Shown piece after piece: positions 18,246 through 27,239 of a DNA stretch of 64,000 nt (its first letter is position 1; the number at the start of each line of letters is the position of its first letter). The translations under genes and the position numbers were made by a program. Location of the stretch: NCBI GenBank assembly GCA_036496265.1, contig DASXLL010000277.1:14289-78288 (forward strand), given 5' to 3'. The notes beneath the pieces were generated by a model that was given only the letters and a program-made list of their open reading frames with translations, made no database searches and was not told the origin of the DNA. Source of the DNA: CAYLLN01 sp036496265. GTDB lineage: Bacteria; Planctomycetota; Planctomycetia; Pirellulales; Pirellulaceae.

Positions 18246-19433
18246 GTGCGTTACGAACACATCACCGCCGACCAACACCTCCGCGATTTCTGCGAAACCA
18301 TCGCGCCTGCCTCCATCGTCGCCTACGACACCGAATTCGTCTCCGAAGACAGCTACCTCCCCGACCTCTGCCTCATCCAGCTCGCGGCTGCCGGCCACCT
18401 CGCCATCGTCGATCCGCTGGAAGTCAAAGACCTCTCCCCCCTCTGGAACCTGCTCACCTCCCCCGGCCGCGAAACGCTTGTCCATGCCGGCCGCGAAGAA
18501 TTCCGCTTTATCTGGAAGCACACCGGCAAGGCCCCGAGCGCCTGGTTCGACGTCCAGATCGCCGCCGGCCTCATCGGCATGGAATATCCCGCCTCCTACG
18601 GCACGCTCTCGTCCAAGCTGATCGGCAAAACCATCTCCAAAGACGAAACCCGCACCGACTGGCGTCGCCGCCCGCTCACGCAGCGGCAGCTCGAATACGC
18701 CTTGATGGATGTCGCCGACCTCGAAGCCATCCGCGGCGTCCTCCACAAGCGCCTCAGCGATCTCGGCCGCCTCTCCTGGCTCGAATCGGAACTGGCCGAC
18801 TGGCAGCGCGATCTGGTCGAGTTCGAAACCGGCGAACGCTGGCGACGTCTCGGCGGCATCGCCAGCTTCTCGCCCCGCGCCCTCGCCGCCGTCCGCGAGC
18901 TATCCAACTGGCGCGACGTCGAAGCCGAGCGCCGCAATCAACCCGCCCGCCGCATCCTCCGCGACGACCTGCTGATCGAAATCGCCAAGCGCCTCACCGC
19001 CGATCCCAAACGCATCCGCGCCGTCCGCGGCATGGAGCGCGGCGACCTGCAAAAGTTCATTCCCAAATTCGCCGCAGCAATCGAAAAGGCCCTCGCCCTC
19101 AAAGACCACGAGCTCCCCCACCTCCAGCGCAAAAGCTCCCGCCCCCAATTGAATCTGCTCGGCCAATTCCTCAGCACCGCCCTCGGCAGCATCTGCCGCG
19201 GCGCCCAAGTCGCCCCCAGCCTCGCCGGCACCACCCAAGACGTCCGCGACCTCATCGCCTATCGCCTCAACCTCGGCGGCTTCGAAGAAGGCGAGCTTCC
19301 CACCCTCGCCCAAGGCTGGCGTGCCGAAGTCGTCGGCCACGTCATCGACCACCTCCTCTCCGGCGACCTCGTCCTCCGCATCACCGACCCCCTCGCCGAC
19401 GAACCCCTCGCCTTCGAACGCCGCCCCTCGTAG
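18246..19433 (+). CDS. rnd: Ribonuclease D-like 3'-5' exonuclease
   Basis: 395 residues from a GTG start. The DEDD exonuclease domain spans about residues 1-200: D28/E30 in YDTEFVSE, then HAGREEFRFI, DVQIAAGL and the DYALMD-like RQLEYALMDVADLEAI, in which Y and D complete the site. An HRDC domain follows (about 212-290). The C-terminal about 100 residues (NLLGQFLSTALGSICRGAQVAPSLAG) resemble the second helical domain of RNase D proteins. Its role is 3' trimming of tRNA and other stable RNA. It is 10 nt after the toxin gene. Confidence 0.92.
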   Translation: MRYEHITADQHLRDFCETIAPASIVAYDTEFVSEDSYLPDLCLIQLAAAGHLAIVDPLEVKDLSPLWNLLTSPGRETLVHAGREEFRFIWKHTGKAPSAWFDVQIAAGLIGMEYPASYGTLSSKLIGKTISKDETRTDWRRRPLTQRQLEYALMDVADLEAIRGVLHKRLSDLGRLSWLESELADWQRDLVEFETGERWRRLGGIASFSPRALAAVRELSNWRDVEAERRNQPARRILRDDLLIEIAKRLTADPKRIRAVRGMERGDLQKFIPKFAAAIEKALALKDHELPHLQRKSSRPQLNLLGQFLSTALGSICRGAQVAPSLAGTTQDVRDLIAYRLNLGGFEEGELPTLAQGWRAEVVGHVIDHLLSGDLVLRITDPLADEPLAFERRPS

Positions 19434-19960
19434 CCATCACGCTCCGCGTGATGAGCCCCCGCCTTCGTGGGGCACGCATCTTGCCTGCCATTACTTGCCT
19501 CTCCCCTTGGGAGAGGACCAGCCGTGAGGGTGCTGCATTTGCTTCTCGTGCCCCAGGGTCCTCCCTGGGCACGCACTACCCCGAGGCTCCTGCCTCGTTA
19601 CACGATCCACTCCGTTATACGCGGCCCTCCCAATCCCGCCACAACCCAGCCGCATAGCGGCGACTGCCGGTAGCCGGGCGTTTCAACGCCCGGTCCGCGA
19701 TCCGCAGCAGCCCCAAAAGCCGCGTAGCGGCGATCGATATTGACCAACGCTACGCCCGTCTCTCTCCACAACGTTGTGCCCGAGTCTCCCGACCCCGCAC
19801 CCGCCGCCCACTCACGTAATCCCTTGCAGCCGCAACGCGGCGACCATCCGTCAGCCCAGGGCACCGCCCTGGGTACACGATCGCGCAATAAAACCGAAGC
19901 CCTGAAGGGGCGATATCAATACCAACGACATCCGCAGCCCTGCTGGGAGCAAGTTGCCCG
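19434..19960. repeat. Repeat-rich spacer of about 530 bp
   Basis: No gene is seen. The spacer is packed with short palindromes: CATCACGCTCCGCGTGATG (19436), CCTCTCCCCTTGGGAGAGG (19498), CCGGGCGTTTCAACGCCCGG (19675), CCAGGGCACCGCCCTGGG (19857), and repeated phrases of the type GCxxAGCGGCGA (near 19652, 19721, 19833). Transcription converges here from RNase D (+) and the restriction enzyme (-), so some may end transcripts. Confidence 0.7.
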
Positions 19961-22900
19961 TCAGGTCGTATATTTTCCACCACGGTGGCGATGAGCGTAG
20001 CCGATCGAGACAAGTGAGTTAAGGATGTCCTCGACCGTCTCCTGTCGAGCGCGGAGAAAGAGACCGGCGATTTTCGCGGACGTAAGTGGCGACGTTGCGG
20101 CGGCGAGGGCGTCCTGGATGGCTTTGGTGCGGGCCGAAAGTTCTTTGGGCCAGGGCAACTTAGTAGGTCGGGCAGGCCCTGACCGACCAGGTCCGCGGGA
20201 ACGCTTTCCATCGTGTTCGTTTTCGCGCGACGGCAGAGTGGCTTCCGCGGCCGCCGCCAAGGTAGTCCCCTCACTCCGTGAGGGACTGACCTTCGAGCGA
20301 CGTTTTTTCCGGGGTTGGCTATCATCCAAGGTTGACGTTGTTTCCGCTTCCGGCGCTTGCGGAGCAAGGGGCCTACCCTGGGCTTGGAAATCGGGCCGCA
20401 GCCAACGCACTAAGCCGCGGGATTCTTCGGAGGCGCGTTCGGAATTCAGGGCGACGAGGTGGGTGAGGATTTGTTCGTCGGTGAGGGTGGGGGGCCAGCC
20501 GTAGGCGGCGAAGACGGCGGCGTCGAGGTCGTCGTGGAGCTGCTGGAGGACGCTGACGAAGCCGGCGTGGTGGATTCTCTGGTCTTTCTCGTTGAGGGGT
20601 TCTCCGGCGCGGAGTTTTTCGAGGACGTTGTACATGTCGGTCAGCGTCAGCCACGGATGCTGCTCCTGCCGGCGTTTGCGAAGGTCATCGAGTTGTTCGG
20701 CGAGGTCTCCGATGGCATTTTTTTGGTTTTCTGTAGCGTCGGGAAATGGGAAAGGAAGGAAGCAGGGACCGTTCTGGTATCGCGGGCGATCCTCAAGTGT
20801 TCCTCCGGACGCGATGGCCCAATCGACGTGTACACGACTGGAAAGCACTCCGAGGGTGAATGCGTCGTCAACTCCAATTACATATAGAGAAGCGTCGGGA
20901 ATTGTTTCACTCGACACGAAGCAAAACGGCCTGTGCTTCGCCACTTCTGGGGTCGCGATGTACCGAGCCAATCCCTGTATGCTTGCTCTCATCCGTTCAT
21001 TTGAGCGCCCAAAAAGCCACCAGTCTCGCTTCCGCTGCGGGTCGCGATTCGCCATCCTGAATGGTCGCACTGTATCGTTAACGCGCTGGTAGGCGTCCGG
21101 AAATGACTCTCGCGCTTCGGACTCAGACAAACCATGAAAATCGATCACTTGAAGATCTCGTGAGCGTTGTACGAGATCGCGATTACTTAAGAACGGCTTG
21201 ACCCGAGATAGGCTCTCTTTGGAAAAAGTGGCGATAATAGACTCATCAACGAGGAACCCATCGCCAACTAGCTTCACGCCCTGTTGGCAAATTCCTTCAT
21301 TGGCAAGCAGCGGTGTCGCGTCAGAAAGCGCCGCCCCGACTCTTAAATTAGCTTGAATCGCGCCGCGACGTTCTAACAGTTCTACTTGGGCCTCCTCGCT
21401 TTGCGATGGGCGCTCTGCGAAAACCTCCATCAGGCGCCCGGGCACAATTCCGCGCATCCCCACCGTCATCGCGATACGAACTGCGGCACCCAATTCATTG
21501 TCCACCCAAGGGTGGTCAGGAACTGCGAAAACGATCGAAAGTACAGGGTCGCCTTTGAGAAAGCGCTCCAGCATTTTCCGACTGTAGTGCTGCGTGATGC
21601 TGTTCGTCGTAATGAATCCAAATCGTCGTATGGAATCGGCACATGCAAGCGTTCCCGCTATGTTCCACCAATACATAACGTAATCGGCAGACTCTTCAAC
21701 GTCCTCGTGTGCTTCGCGTAGAGCTTCAACATATGGGTCGCTCAGGAGCAATCGCATTCGCTTGTTCCCGATGAACGGCGGATTGCTGACGATGTAATCG
21801 GTCTTCGGCCATTCGGCTTTGCGCGGGTTGATGTATTTGACAACGGGCACTTGAGCCGTTTCGTCGGGGACTTGTTCGCCGGTGACGGGATGCTGCTTTG
21901 TGGTGCGCCCGTCCCAGCGGGTGACGGGTTGGCCGGAGTCGTCGAGGAGGGGCTCCGTATGGTCCCAGGCGAGGACGGCGTCGCGGCATTCGATGTTTTT
22001 GAAATTCTTGATGATGGGCTCGGCGGGTTGGGCTTTGCCGCGGGTGCGGAAGTGCCATTGGAGGTAGCCGATCCAGAGGACAAGGTCGGCGATGGCGGCG
22101 GCGCGGGGGTTGAGCTCGATGCCGAGGAATTGGTGGGGGTCGATTTCGAGGAGGATTTTTTGCTGGTAGCCGAGCTCGCGGAGGGCGTTGAGGACTTCGC
22201 CCTCCAGGCGTTTCATGTGCTCGAGCGTGACATAGAGAAAATTGCCGCTGCCGCAGGCGGGGTCGAGGACGCGGGTTTCGCAGAGTTTTTCGTGGAAGTG
22301 GCGGACGGCGTCGTGAGCCGCGGTCATTTCGCCGGCGCGGGCGTGGGTGAGGGCGGTGGCGTAGATCGTGTTCCACTCGTCGCGGAGGGGCTCGATGATC
22401 GTGGGCATCACCAGCCGCTCGACGTAGGCCCGAGGCGTGTAGTGAGCGCCGAGCTTGTGGCGCTCGATGGGATTGAGCGCCCGTTCGAGGAGGGTGCCAA
22501 AAATGGCGGGCTCGACGTCGCCCCAAAACGACTCCGATGCCTGGCGGAGCAGCTTGAGCATCGGGCGCGAGAGGTTGAGGGCTTCGTGCTCGGCAAATAA
22601 GCCGCCGTTGAAGCGGGCGATGTGCTGGCGGAGGATTGTCGAGAAGCCGCCGGTATCCATCGTCTGCCAAAGGGCTTCGACCATCGGGCGAAAGTTTTCG
22701 GGCGTGTCTTCGAGTTCGGCGAGGAGCTTTTTGAAGGCGTCTTTGGGAATCAGCTCGACATCCTCGGCAAACATCGTGAACAGGCACCGCATCAGGAAGC
22801 GGGCGACGCGAGCCGGATCGTGATTGTGGTGCTCCAGGAGCTTGGCGAGCTCGGCGAGGCGGGAGGCGAGCTCGCGGGTGACCTTGGCGCTCTTCTTACT

Positions 22901-23587
22901 GGGGTCGAGGGCAAGTGGATCGGACCAGACGAGGCGGAGGCGCTCGCGGATTTTTTCGTCGGCCAGGTCGGCGAGCTTGATGCGGAACGATTGCGGGTCG
23001 GGGAACGGGACGTAAGTTTTGCCCTGGCGGGTGAATTCGCTGTAAAGCTCGATGGAGTGGCCGACATCGACGACGATGAGGAACGGGGGCCAGCCTTCGC
23101 TCGATGGCAACGCGCGGGCATAACGATCGGCCTGACCGCGGGCGCGGATCATGGCGTCGTCCCAGGCTTTGGTGCCGCGGACCGCCGTGCCCCTCTTCTT
23201 TGCTCTTTTAGGTGGCTGTGTTTTGCCCGTGGGTGGCTGTGGGTCGCGCAGCGAACCACGGCTTTCCGCCAACAGCGCCTCCTCATCCTCCGCCGCTTGC
23301 GCGTCACTGCCTTGTTTGGCTTCAAGGACGAAACAGCCCCGTTTGTAGAGATCGATGCGTCCGGTTGTGGCTGTGCCGTCGCCGTGGTCGAAAACTACGT
23401 CACGTTCGAAGACGTAGGTGTTCTTATCGGGGTCGTCGGTCGTGGGGTTAGGCTCCGCGACCGCGAGAATGTCGCAGAGTTGAGTCAGAAACAGGGCATA
23501 GTTGGCCCGCTCGGCCGCGGCGGACTTTTGCCAGACGTCGATGAATTTGGCGATGGCCGTAGCAGAAGTTGCGGCGGTGTCGTTCAC
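19961..23587 (-). CDS. MmeI-like (type IIL) restriction-modification enzyme
   Basis: 1208 residues from a GTG. One polypeptide combines a PD-(D/E)xK nuclease (D79, E89, K91 in RIDLYKRGCFVLEAKQ), a helical spacer, an adenine methyltransferase with motif I DPACGSGNF (442-450) and motif IV NPPF (602-605), a target-recognition region (about 615-960), and a C-terminal helical region. In the family, the methylase protects host DNA and the nuclease cuts at a fixed distance. All key residues are intact. Residues about 1060-1130 are a low-complexity basic linker, followed by an unusual winged-helix-like end (TSAKIAGLFLRARQETVEDI). The recognition region (about 20700-21750) is visibly less GC-rich than the rest. 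The recognition site cannot be predicted. Confidence 0.9.
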   Translation of the reverse strand: MNDTAATSATAIAKFIDVWQKSAAAERANYALFLTQLCDILAVAEPNPTTDDPDKNTYVFERDVVFDHGDGTATTGRIDLYKRGCFVLEAKQGSDAQAAEDEEALLAESRGSLRDPQPPTGKTQPPKRAKKRGTAVRGTKAWDDAMIRARGQADRYARALPSSEGWPPFLIVVDVGHSIELYSEFTRQGKTYVPFPDPQSFRIKLADLADEKIRERLRLVWSDPLALDPSKKSAKVTRELASRLAELAKLLEHHNHDPARVARFLMRCLFTMFAEDVELIPKDAFKKLLAELEDTPENFRPMVEALWQTMDTGGFSTILRQHIARFNGGLFAEHEALNLSRPMLKLLRQASESFWGDVEPAIFGTLLERALNPIERHKLGAHYTPRAYVERLVMPTIIEPLRDEWNTIYATALTHARAGEMTAAHDAVRHFHEKLCETRVLDPACGSGNFLYVTLEHMKRLEGEVLNALRELGYQQKILLEIDPHQFLGIELNPRAAAIADLVLWIGYLQWHFRTRGKAQPAEPIIKNFKNIECRDAVLAWDHTEPLLDDSGQPVTRWDGRTTKQHPVTGEQVPDETAQVPVVKYINPRKAEWPKTDYIVSNPPFIGNKRMRLLLSDPYVEALREAHEDVEESADYVMYWWNIAGTLACADSIRRFGFITTNSITQHYSRKMLERFLKGDPVLSIVFAVPDHPWVDNELGAAVRIAMTVGMRGIVPGRLMEVFAERPSQSEEAQVELLERRGAIQANLRVGAALSDATPLLANEGICQQGVKLVGDGFLVDESIIATFSKESLSRVKPFLSNRDLVQRSRDLQVIDFHGLSESEARESFPDAYQRVNDTVRPFRMANRDPQRKRDWWLFGRSNERMRASIQGLARYIATPEVAKHRPFCFVSSETIPDASLYVIGVDDAFTLGVLSSRVHVDWAIASGGTLEDRPRYQNGPCFLPFPFPDATENQKNAIGDLAEQLDDLRKRRQEQHPWLTLTDMYNVLEKLRAGEPLNEKDQRIHHAGFVSVLQQLHDDLDAAVFAAYGWPPTLTDEQILTHLVALNSERASEESRGLVRWLRPDFQAQGRPLAPQAPEAETTSTLDDSQPRKKRRSKVSPSRSEGTTLAAAAEATLPSRENEHDGKRSRGPGRSGPARPTKLPWPKELSARTKAIQDALAAATSPLTSAKIAGLFLRARQETVEDILNSLVSIGYAHRHRGGKYTT

Positions 23588-24283
23588 GTGCGCAGTGCAG
23601 CAGGATTCGAATCTCGGTCAGTCATTGATGGGGGTGTTATACCACCCCGCTCCGAAAAATGTCATCGACAACTGCCCCTAGTCCTATCCCATCCGTGTAA
23701 ATCCGTGCCATCCGCGGCCATTACCCTCCGCCCCGCCAGACATGTGTACATTGGTACAAAATTTGCACAAACCTACCTCCGTCCATCCCGACTGCCATTT
23801 CGGCCCACGCGCCAAACAGCCCCTCGCTCTTTACCAACTTGGTCGCCCCCACCCGCTTCCCCGCGGCTGCCGCTCCAGCCGCGCTGATCGCGAATTCTCT
23901 GCCTCAAGCCTCAAGCCTTCAGCCTTCAGCCTCGCATGACTTACGACGATCGATACCGCTCAAGTTGAGCGCACGCCCCATGCGACGCAAAACTCGAAAT
24001 CCGCCATTGCCAACCACTTACAACTTTCACGACCGCCCTCCGTAATGAAAGAACTTCAAACTTTAGCGCTTCGCTAAGTCGTAAGTCCCAAATGCCAACA
24101 CCCAAGCCTCAGGTCTCAAGCCTTCGCCCCTAAAGAACCGCTAAAGTTTAATCACCTGCCAACTGAACATTATTTCACAACTCCCCAATCCCCAACCACT
24201 TACAACCCGCGCTAAAGTCCCCCGCCCAAAAAATTCCTCCAACTTTAGCGCGTCCCTTCGTGATAGAATTCATCCAGGAGAAG
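23588..24283. repeat. Repeat-rich spacer of about 700 bp
   Basis: No gene is recognised. It contains a CAAGCCT/CAGCCTT tract (23907-23935), the 15-mer CCAACCACTTACAAC twice (24010-24024, 24192-24206), and four copies of CTTTAGCG in alternating orientation (24061, 24139, 24210, 24243). The last copy lies 33 nt before the next gene. This pattern could bind a protein but is not a CRISPR array. Confidence 0.65.
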
Positions 24284-24511
24284 ATGTCCATGCAAGAAGA
24301 ATGCAAAACTCCGGTGGTCCCTAGGGAGTGCGGGGGAAAATGGATTGCCTGGAATTTTGAGCGGACGAAGATTCTGGCGACGGGGCGGACCTATAGCGAC
24401 GCCAAGCAGGCCGCCGAAGCACTCGGTGAGACCAAACCTGTGCTGGCCAAAGCCCCCCGAGCAGACATTCGGTTTCTAGGCGATATCTCTATTTGCTTGA
24501 ACGTAATGTAG
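24284..24511 (+). CDS. Small hypothetical protein, DUF5678-like
   Basis: 75 residues. The core CGGKWIAWNFERTKILATGRTYSDAKQAAEALGE resembles the short DUF5678 family (GKWIA...ILASG.S...A), of unknown function. AGGAG lies just before the chosen ATG; ATG 24290 is equally possible and has better spacing. No signal or membrane segment. Its neighbours do not suggest a role. Confidence 0.65.
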   Translation: MSMQEECKTPVVPRECGGKWIAWNFERTKILATGRTYSDAKQAAEALGETKPVLAKAPRADIRFLGDISICLNVM

Positions 24512-24574
24512 AGGCGGCCGCTCGCTTTAGCGGAGCGGTCAAGGCGGCCCAGAAGCGAATCCCCTCACCCCCGG

Positions 24575-24601
24575 CCCCTCTCCCCGCGGCGGGGAGAGGG
24601 G
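24575..24601. repeat. Perfect 12-bp GC hairpin
   Basis: CCCCTCTCCCCG pairs perfectly with CGGGGAGAGGGG around a CGG loop, preceded by CCCTCACCCCCGG. It lies between two convergent small genes and may end their transcripts, although it has no T-run. Confidence 0.7.
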
Positions 24602-24716
24602 AGAATTGGGAATGGGTTTTTGGCGTTGTTTGCGAATCTGGGCTGAAGCCACCAGGCTGTACGCCTATGCCGCTTCGCGGCGGCAGAAATGCTTCGTGAA
24701 AAAACTCGTTCGTCGC

Positions 24717-25070
24717 TCACCGGCGAAGCTTTTGTTCCGCGGCAAACGCTTCGTCGCCGGCCAGGCACCGATTCCGTTCGGCCAGCTTCGTCCGAATTCG
24801 ATCCACCATTTCGCGAATTGGCCGCGACAGCCTGTGAATAATTTCCTGCGGCGAGAATTTTTCGAGGTCGCCAACCGTTTCCGCCCGCAAGAATTCGAAA
24901 ACCTGGCGGGCCTCATAATCCTCGTGAAACAGCATGAACAGCTTTTCCTCAGCCGTAACTGTTGGCCGGCCCAGCGAGATTTTTTTCGCGGCCCGTTTTT
25001 TCGGGGCCGACTTTTTAGCCGCCTTTTTTGCCTTGGCGGCTGGTTTTTTGTTGGATTTCTTTTTTGCCAT
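24717..25070 (-). CDS. Lys/Ala-rich tail plus helix-hairpin-helix-like domain protein
   Basis: 117 residues from ATG 25070. Residues 2-35 are histone H1-like (KKSNKKPAAKAKKAAKKSAP), expected to bind DNA or RNA. The rest (about 45-115) contains FEFLRAETVGDLEKFSPQEI, whose rhythm recalls the RNA polymerase alpha C-terminal domain (TVGDL, then a hairpin and RxxxKLAE). Function unknown; a nucleoid-associated or transcription-linked role is an inference. The frame at 24665-25075, shifted by one base, is a shadow. Confidence 0.6.
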   Translation of the reverse strand: MAKKKSNKKPAAKAKKAAKKSAPKKRAAKKISLGRPTVTAEEKLFMLFHEDYEARQVFEFLRAETVGDLEKFSPQEIIHRLSRPIREMVDRIRTKLAERNRCLAGDEAFAAEQKLRR

Positions 25071-25134
25071 GGCATTAAATCCGCAATCGTTCGATTCGCC
25101 CGGCATCATCCGGAGGCATGTGTCGATCTCGTGC

Positions 25135-25554
25135 TCAAGCAAACGGATTGGCAAGCTCTACGCCATCGATTGTACGTGGCGAGCCCATGTCTTCTGTGTA
25201 CAGTCGCGTGACACCGGCGGCGCGGCAGGCGCCCAGAAGCATGCTGTCCCAATGCGAGAGGCTGAACCGGTCGGATAGGTCCACTGCGGCGTCAAAAGCT
25301 TCAGGAGTTGGCAGCACGAGGGGAAGCAAATGGCGAAACGCGAGCAAGTGTTGGGCAAACTCGGTCGGTGTGAGGCGGCCTTGATCGCGCCAGCGCCGCA
25401 GTTGCTGGGTCAATTCTCCCAAGACCTGCCACAACAAAATCGTCGGTTCGGCTGCGGAATGGATTTGCTGCAAAAGCTGTTGTGCTTTGAGCTGCTTCGT
25501 CGGCTCGTTGCGATCCACCGAATAGAGCAGGACATTGGTGTCAACTGCGTTCAT
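25135..25554 (-). CDS. PIN-domain toxin (VapC-like)
   Basis: 139 residues. PIN-domain acidic residues are visible: D5 in AVDTNVLLYSVD, E47 in LLWQVLGELTQQL, and D102 in SHWDSMLLGAC, plus a later YTEDM. The family is Mg-dependent RNases, often cutting tRNA. The start overlaps the stop of the DUF104 antitoxin gene by 14 nt, so they form a module. Confidence 0.9.
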   Translation of the reverse strand: MNAVDTNVLLYSVDRNEPTKQLKAQQLLQQIHSAAEPTILLWQVLGELTQQLRRWRDQGRLTPTEFAQHLLAFRHLLPLVLPTPEAFDAAVDLSDRFSLSHWDSMLLGACRAAGVTRLYTEDMGSPRTIDGVELANPFA

Positions 25555-25768
25555 GCAATTGATCGCGCGTCAGCCGATCGCCGCCGGAGTTGAAGTTGGA
25601 CGTGGTCCACAAATGCCGAATTGTGTCCCAGGATTCGCTGGCCCGCGTCGATTCGTTGGCGTCGATAGTTTCCACCACAAGGCGCACCCTCGCGCTGTCC
25701 GACAACGCGGGCCGCTGATCTGGTTTGAAGACGCCGTCTTCGAATGTCGCCGCAAGGACTTGGGTCAT
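25541..25768 (-). CDS. DUF104-type antitoxin
   Basis: 75 residues from ATG 25768. LAATFEDGVFKPDQRPALSDSARVRLVVE matches the DUF104 antitoxin pattern (YENGVLKPLEPLDLPEGTRV in typical members). The C-terminal half is expected to wrap the toxin. It overlaps the PIN toxin gene. Longer in-frame starts reach into the neighbouring racemase gene and are not believed. Confidence 0.85.
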   Translation of the reverse strand: MTQVLAATFEDGVFKPDQRPALSDSARVRLVVETIDANESTRASESWDTIRHLWTTSNFNSGGDRLTRDQLHERS

Positions 25769-25853
25769 GACTGCACTGCCTGTTGAGTCGCCACTAGCCA
25801 TCATACTTGCTTCCAGCCAATCGAGCGAGTCCAACACACGTGCGCCGATTCGC

Positions 25854-27161
25854 CTAGCCCGCGCCAAACCCGCTCTTTCGATTGAACAGCTTCTCCCGCG
25901 TTGCCCACAAGCCCGCCGACGGAGTCGGAATGAAGAAAATCCGCTCGCCATCGACGTCATTGAAGCCTTCGTGGAGTTGATTGACCGGATACCGCCGCAT
26001 GGTCGCCGCCAGATCGGCGTAACCAAAGTTGACTTGCGCCACATCAGCCTTCGATAGATGCCCCGGAGCATACGTGATGCGGAAACGGTCCTCACTGCTG
26101 CCGTGAATAAGGTGGGCCGTGGCGTGGGCGAGGTCCTGCATATCGGCGTTTTGCTTGTAAAGCTTCATGACGTTGGGCGTGCCGCAGTAGCCGTATTTGC
26201 GAATCAACGCATCCACATCCGGCTGCTCGCCAAAACGCTTCAGGCCCGGCGCGATGATCACCAACTCGCCGTCGTCGGCAAGCGCCATCCGCGTCCGATA
26301 CACGGCTTTGTTCGCAACCCACGTGCTAAAGAACTCATCCCCCTGCATGACGCAGACGACTTTTTTGAGCGGCTCATCGAGCACCGTGATGTTCTGCTCG
26401 CGGGCCTGGCGGGCAGCACCGAGGTACGTCTCCAAGTCGTCGCCGACGAAGACGCCGGTGTGCACCAGATTGCCCCGCTCATCGCGGGCCAGCACGACCT
26501 GCACATAAAAATCGGGGAGCTTGCCGAGGAATTTTTCTTCGGCCCAGTTGAAGCACTGCCGTACCGGTGTCAGCAAATTGCCGAGGTTGTTCTCAATCCC
26601 GCAGCAGGCAGCCGCCATGTGCGCGGCACAAATCAAGTCCTTCCCGCCGACGCCGATGAAGTAGTTTTTGTTGTGATTGGCAAAACCCAGCACTTCATGC
26701 GGCACGACGTGGCCGATGTTGATGACGAGGTCCCACGGCTCGTTCATCAGCATCGAGTTCAGCCAAATCGGAAACTTCCAATCGGCCGCGCCGGCGGTCG
26801 CTTCTTTGACATAATCGGCTGGCACATCGCCCAGATAGGTGCAGCCGTTCCGCCAATCGTGCGGATGAATCCGCTCATGCGGAATCGAGCCGAACATCTG
26901 CGCGTTCTGCTCCCGCGTATGCGGCTCATGCTGACCGAGCGTGGGAATCACATGCACGTCAGCGGTATCTTTGAACAGCTTGTAAAAGCTCTCCGTAATC
27001 CAACCCGCCCCCGAATGCATCCGCGTAATATCCGGCGGCAACAGCAGCACGCGCTTGGGCGTTTTACAGAGGCGGCTTTTCGCTTCTTCCACGGCGCGAG
27101 CGATGAGCTGCTCGACGTGAGGGCGCGAGATGGAGGGGGCGGATTCGGTGAACCAGGGCAT
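25854..27161 (-). CDS. LarA-like racemase/epimerase (DUF2088)
   Basis: 435 residues. It belongs to the lactate racemase (LarA) superfamily: LPPDITRMHSG (41-51) matches the DxTRP region, LGQHEPHT (75-82) the first catalytic His region, and GHVVPHEVLGF (150-160) followed by KNYFIGVGGKD the second His and the lysine that bears the nickel-pincer cofactor in LarA. Members of this branch include sugar-acid epimerases. No larB/larC/larE cofactor genes are seen in the window, so the cofactor must come from elsewhere or the enzyme works differently. The substrate is unknown. Confidence 0.82.
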   Translation of the reverse strand: MPWFTESAPSISRPHVEQLIARAVEEAKSRLCKTPKRVLLLPPDITRMHSGAGWITESFYKLFKDTADVHVIPTLGQHEPHTREQNAQMFGSIPHERIHPHDWRNGCTYLGDVPADYVKEATAGAADWKFPIWLNSMLMNEPWDLVINIGHVVPHEVLGFANHNKNYFIGVGGKDLICAAHMAAACCGIENNLGNLLTPVRQCFNWAEEKFLGKLPDFYVQVVLARDERGNLVHTGVFVGDDLETYLGAARQAREQNITVLDEPLKKVVCVMQGDEFFSTWVANKAVYRTRMALADDGELVIIAPGLKRFGEQPDVDALIRKYGYCGTPNVMKLYKQNADMQDLAHATAHLIHGSSEDRFRITYAPGHLSKADVAQVNFGYADLAATMRRYPVNQLHEGFNDVDGERIFFIPTPSAGLWATREKLFNRKSGFGAG

Positions 27162-27239
27162 GGGGAGTTAGGGATCAGGAGTCGGAATGGCAGAATTAAA
27201 TCATTTTGCTCGAGCTACGCACGATTGTTTGCCAGCGCG

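Noticed and set aside
19961..23587. DISARM or BREX methyltransferase
   Set aside because: No drmA/drmB, pglZ or brxL neighbours; the single-chain nuclease-methylase layout fits the MmeI family.
22622..23887. 421-residue + frame
   Set aside because: Antisense to the restriction enzyme; no recognisable domain and no ribosome-binding site.
23900..24260. Possible CRISPR array
   Set aside because: Repeats are 8-15 nt, irregularly spaced and in both orientations; no cas genes are nearby.
23588..24283. Possible replication origin
   Set aside because: No TTATCCACA-type DnaA boxes and no dnaA, dnaN or parAB genes nearby.
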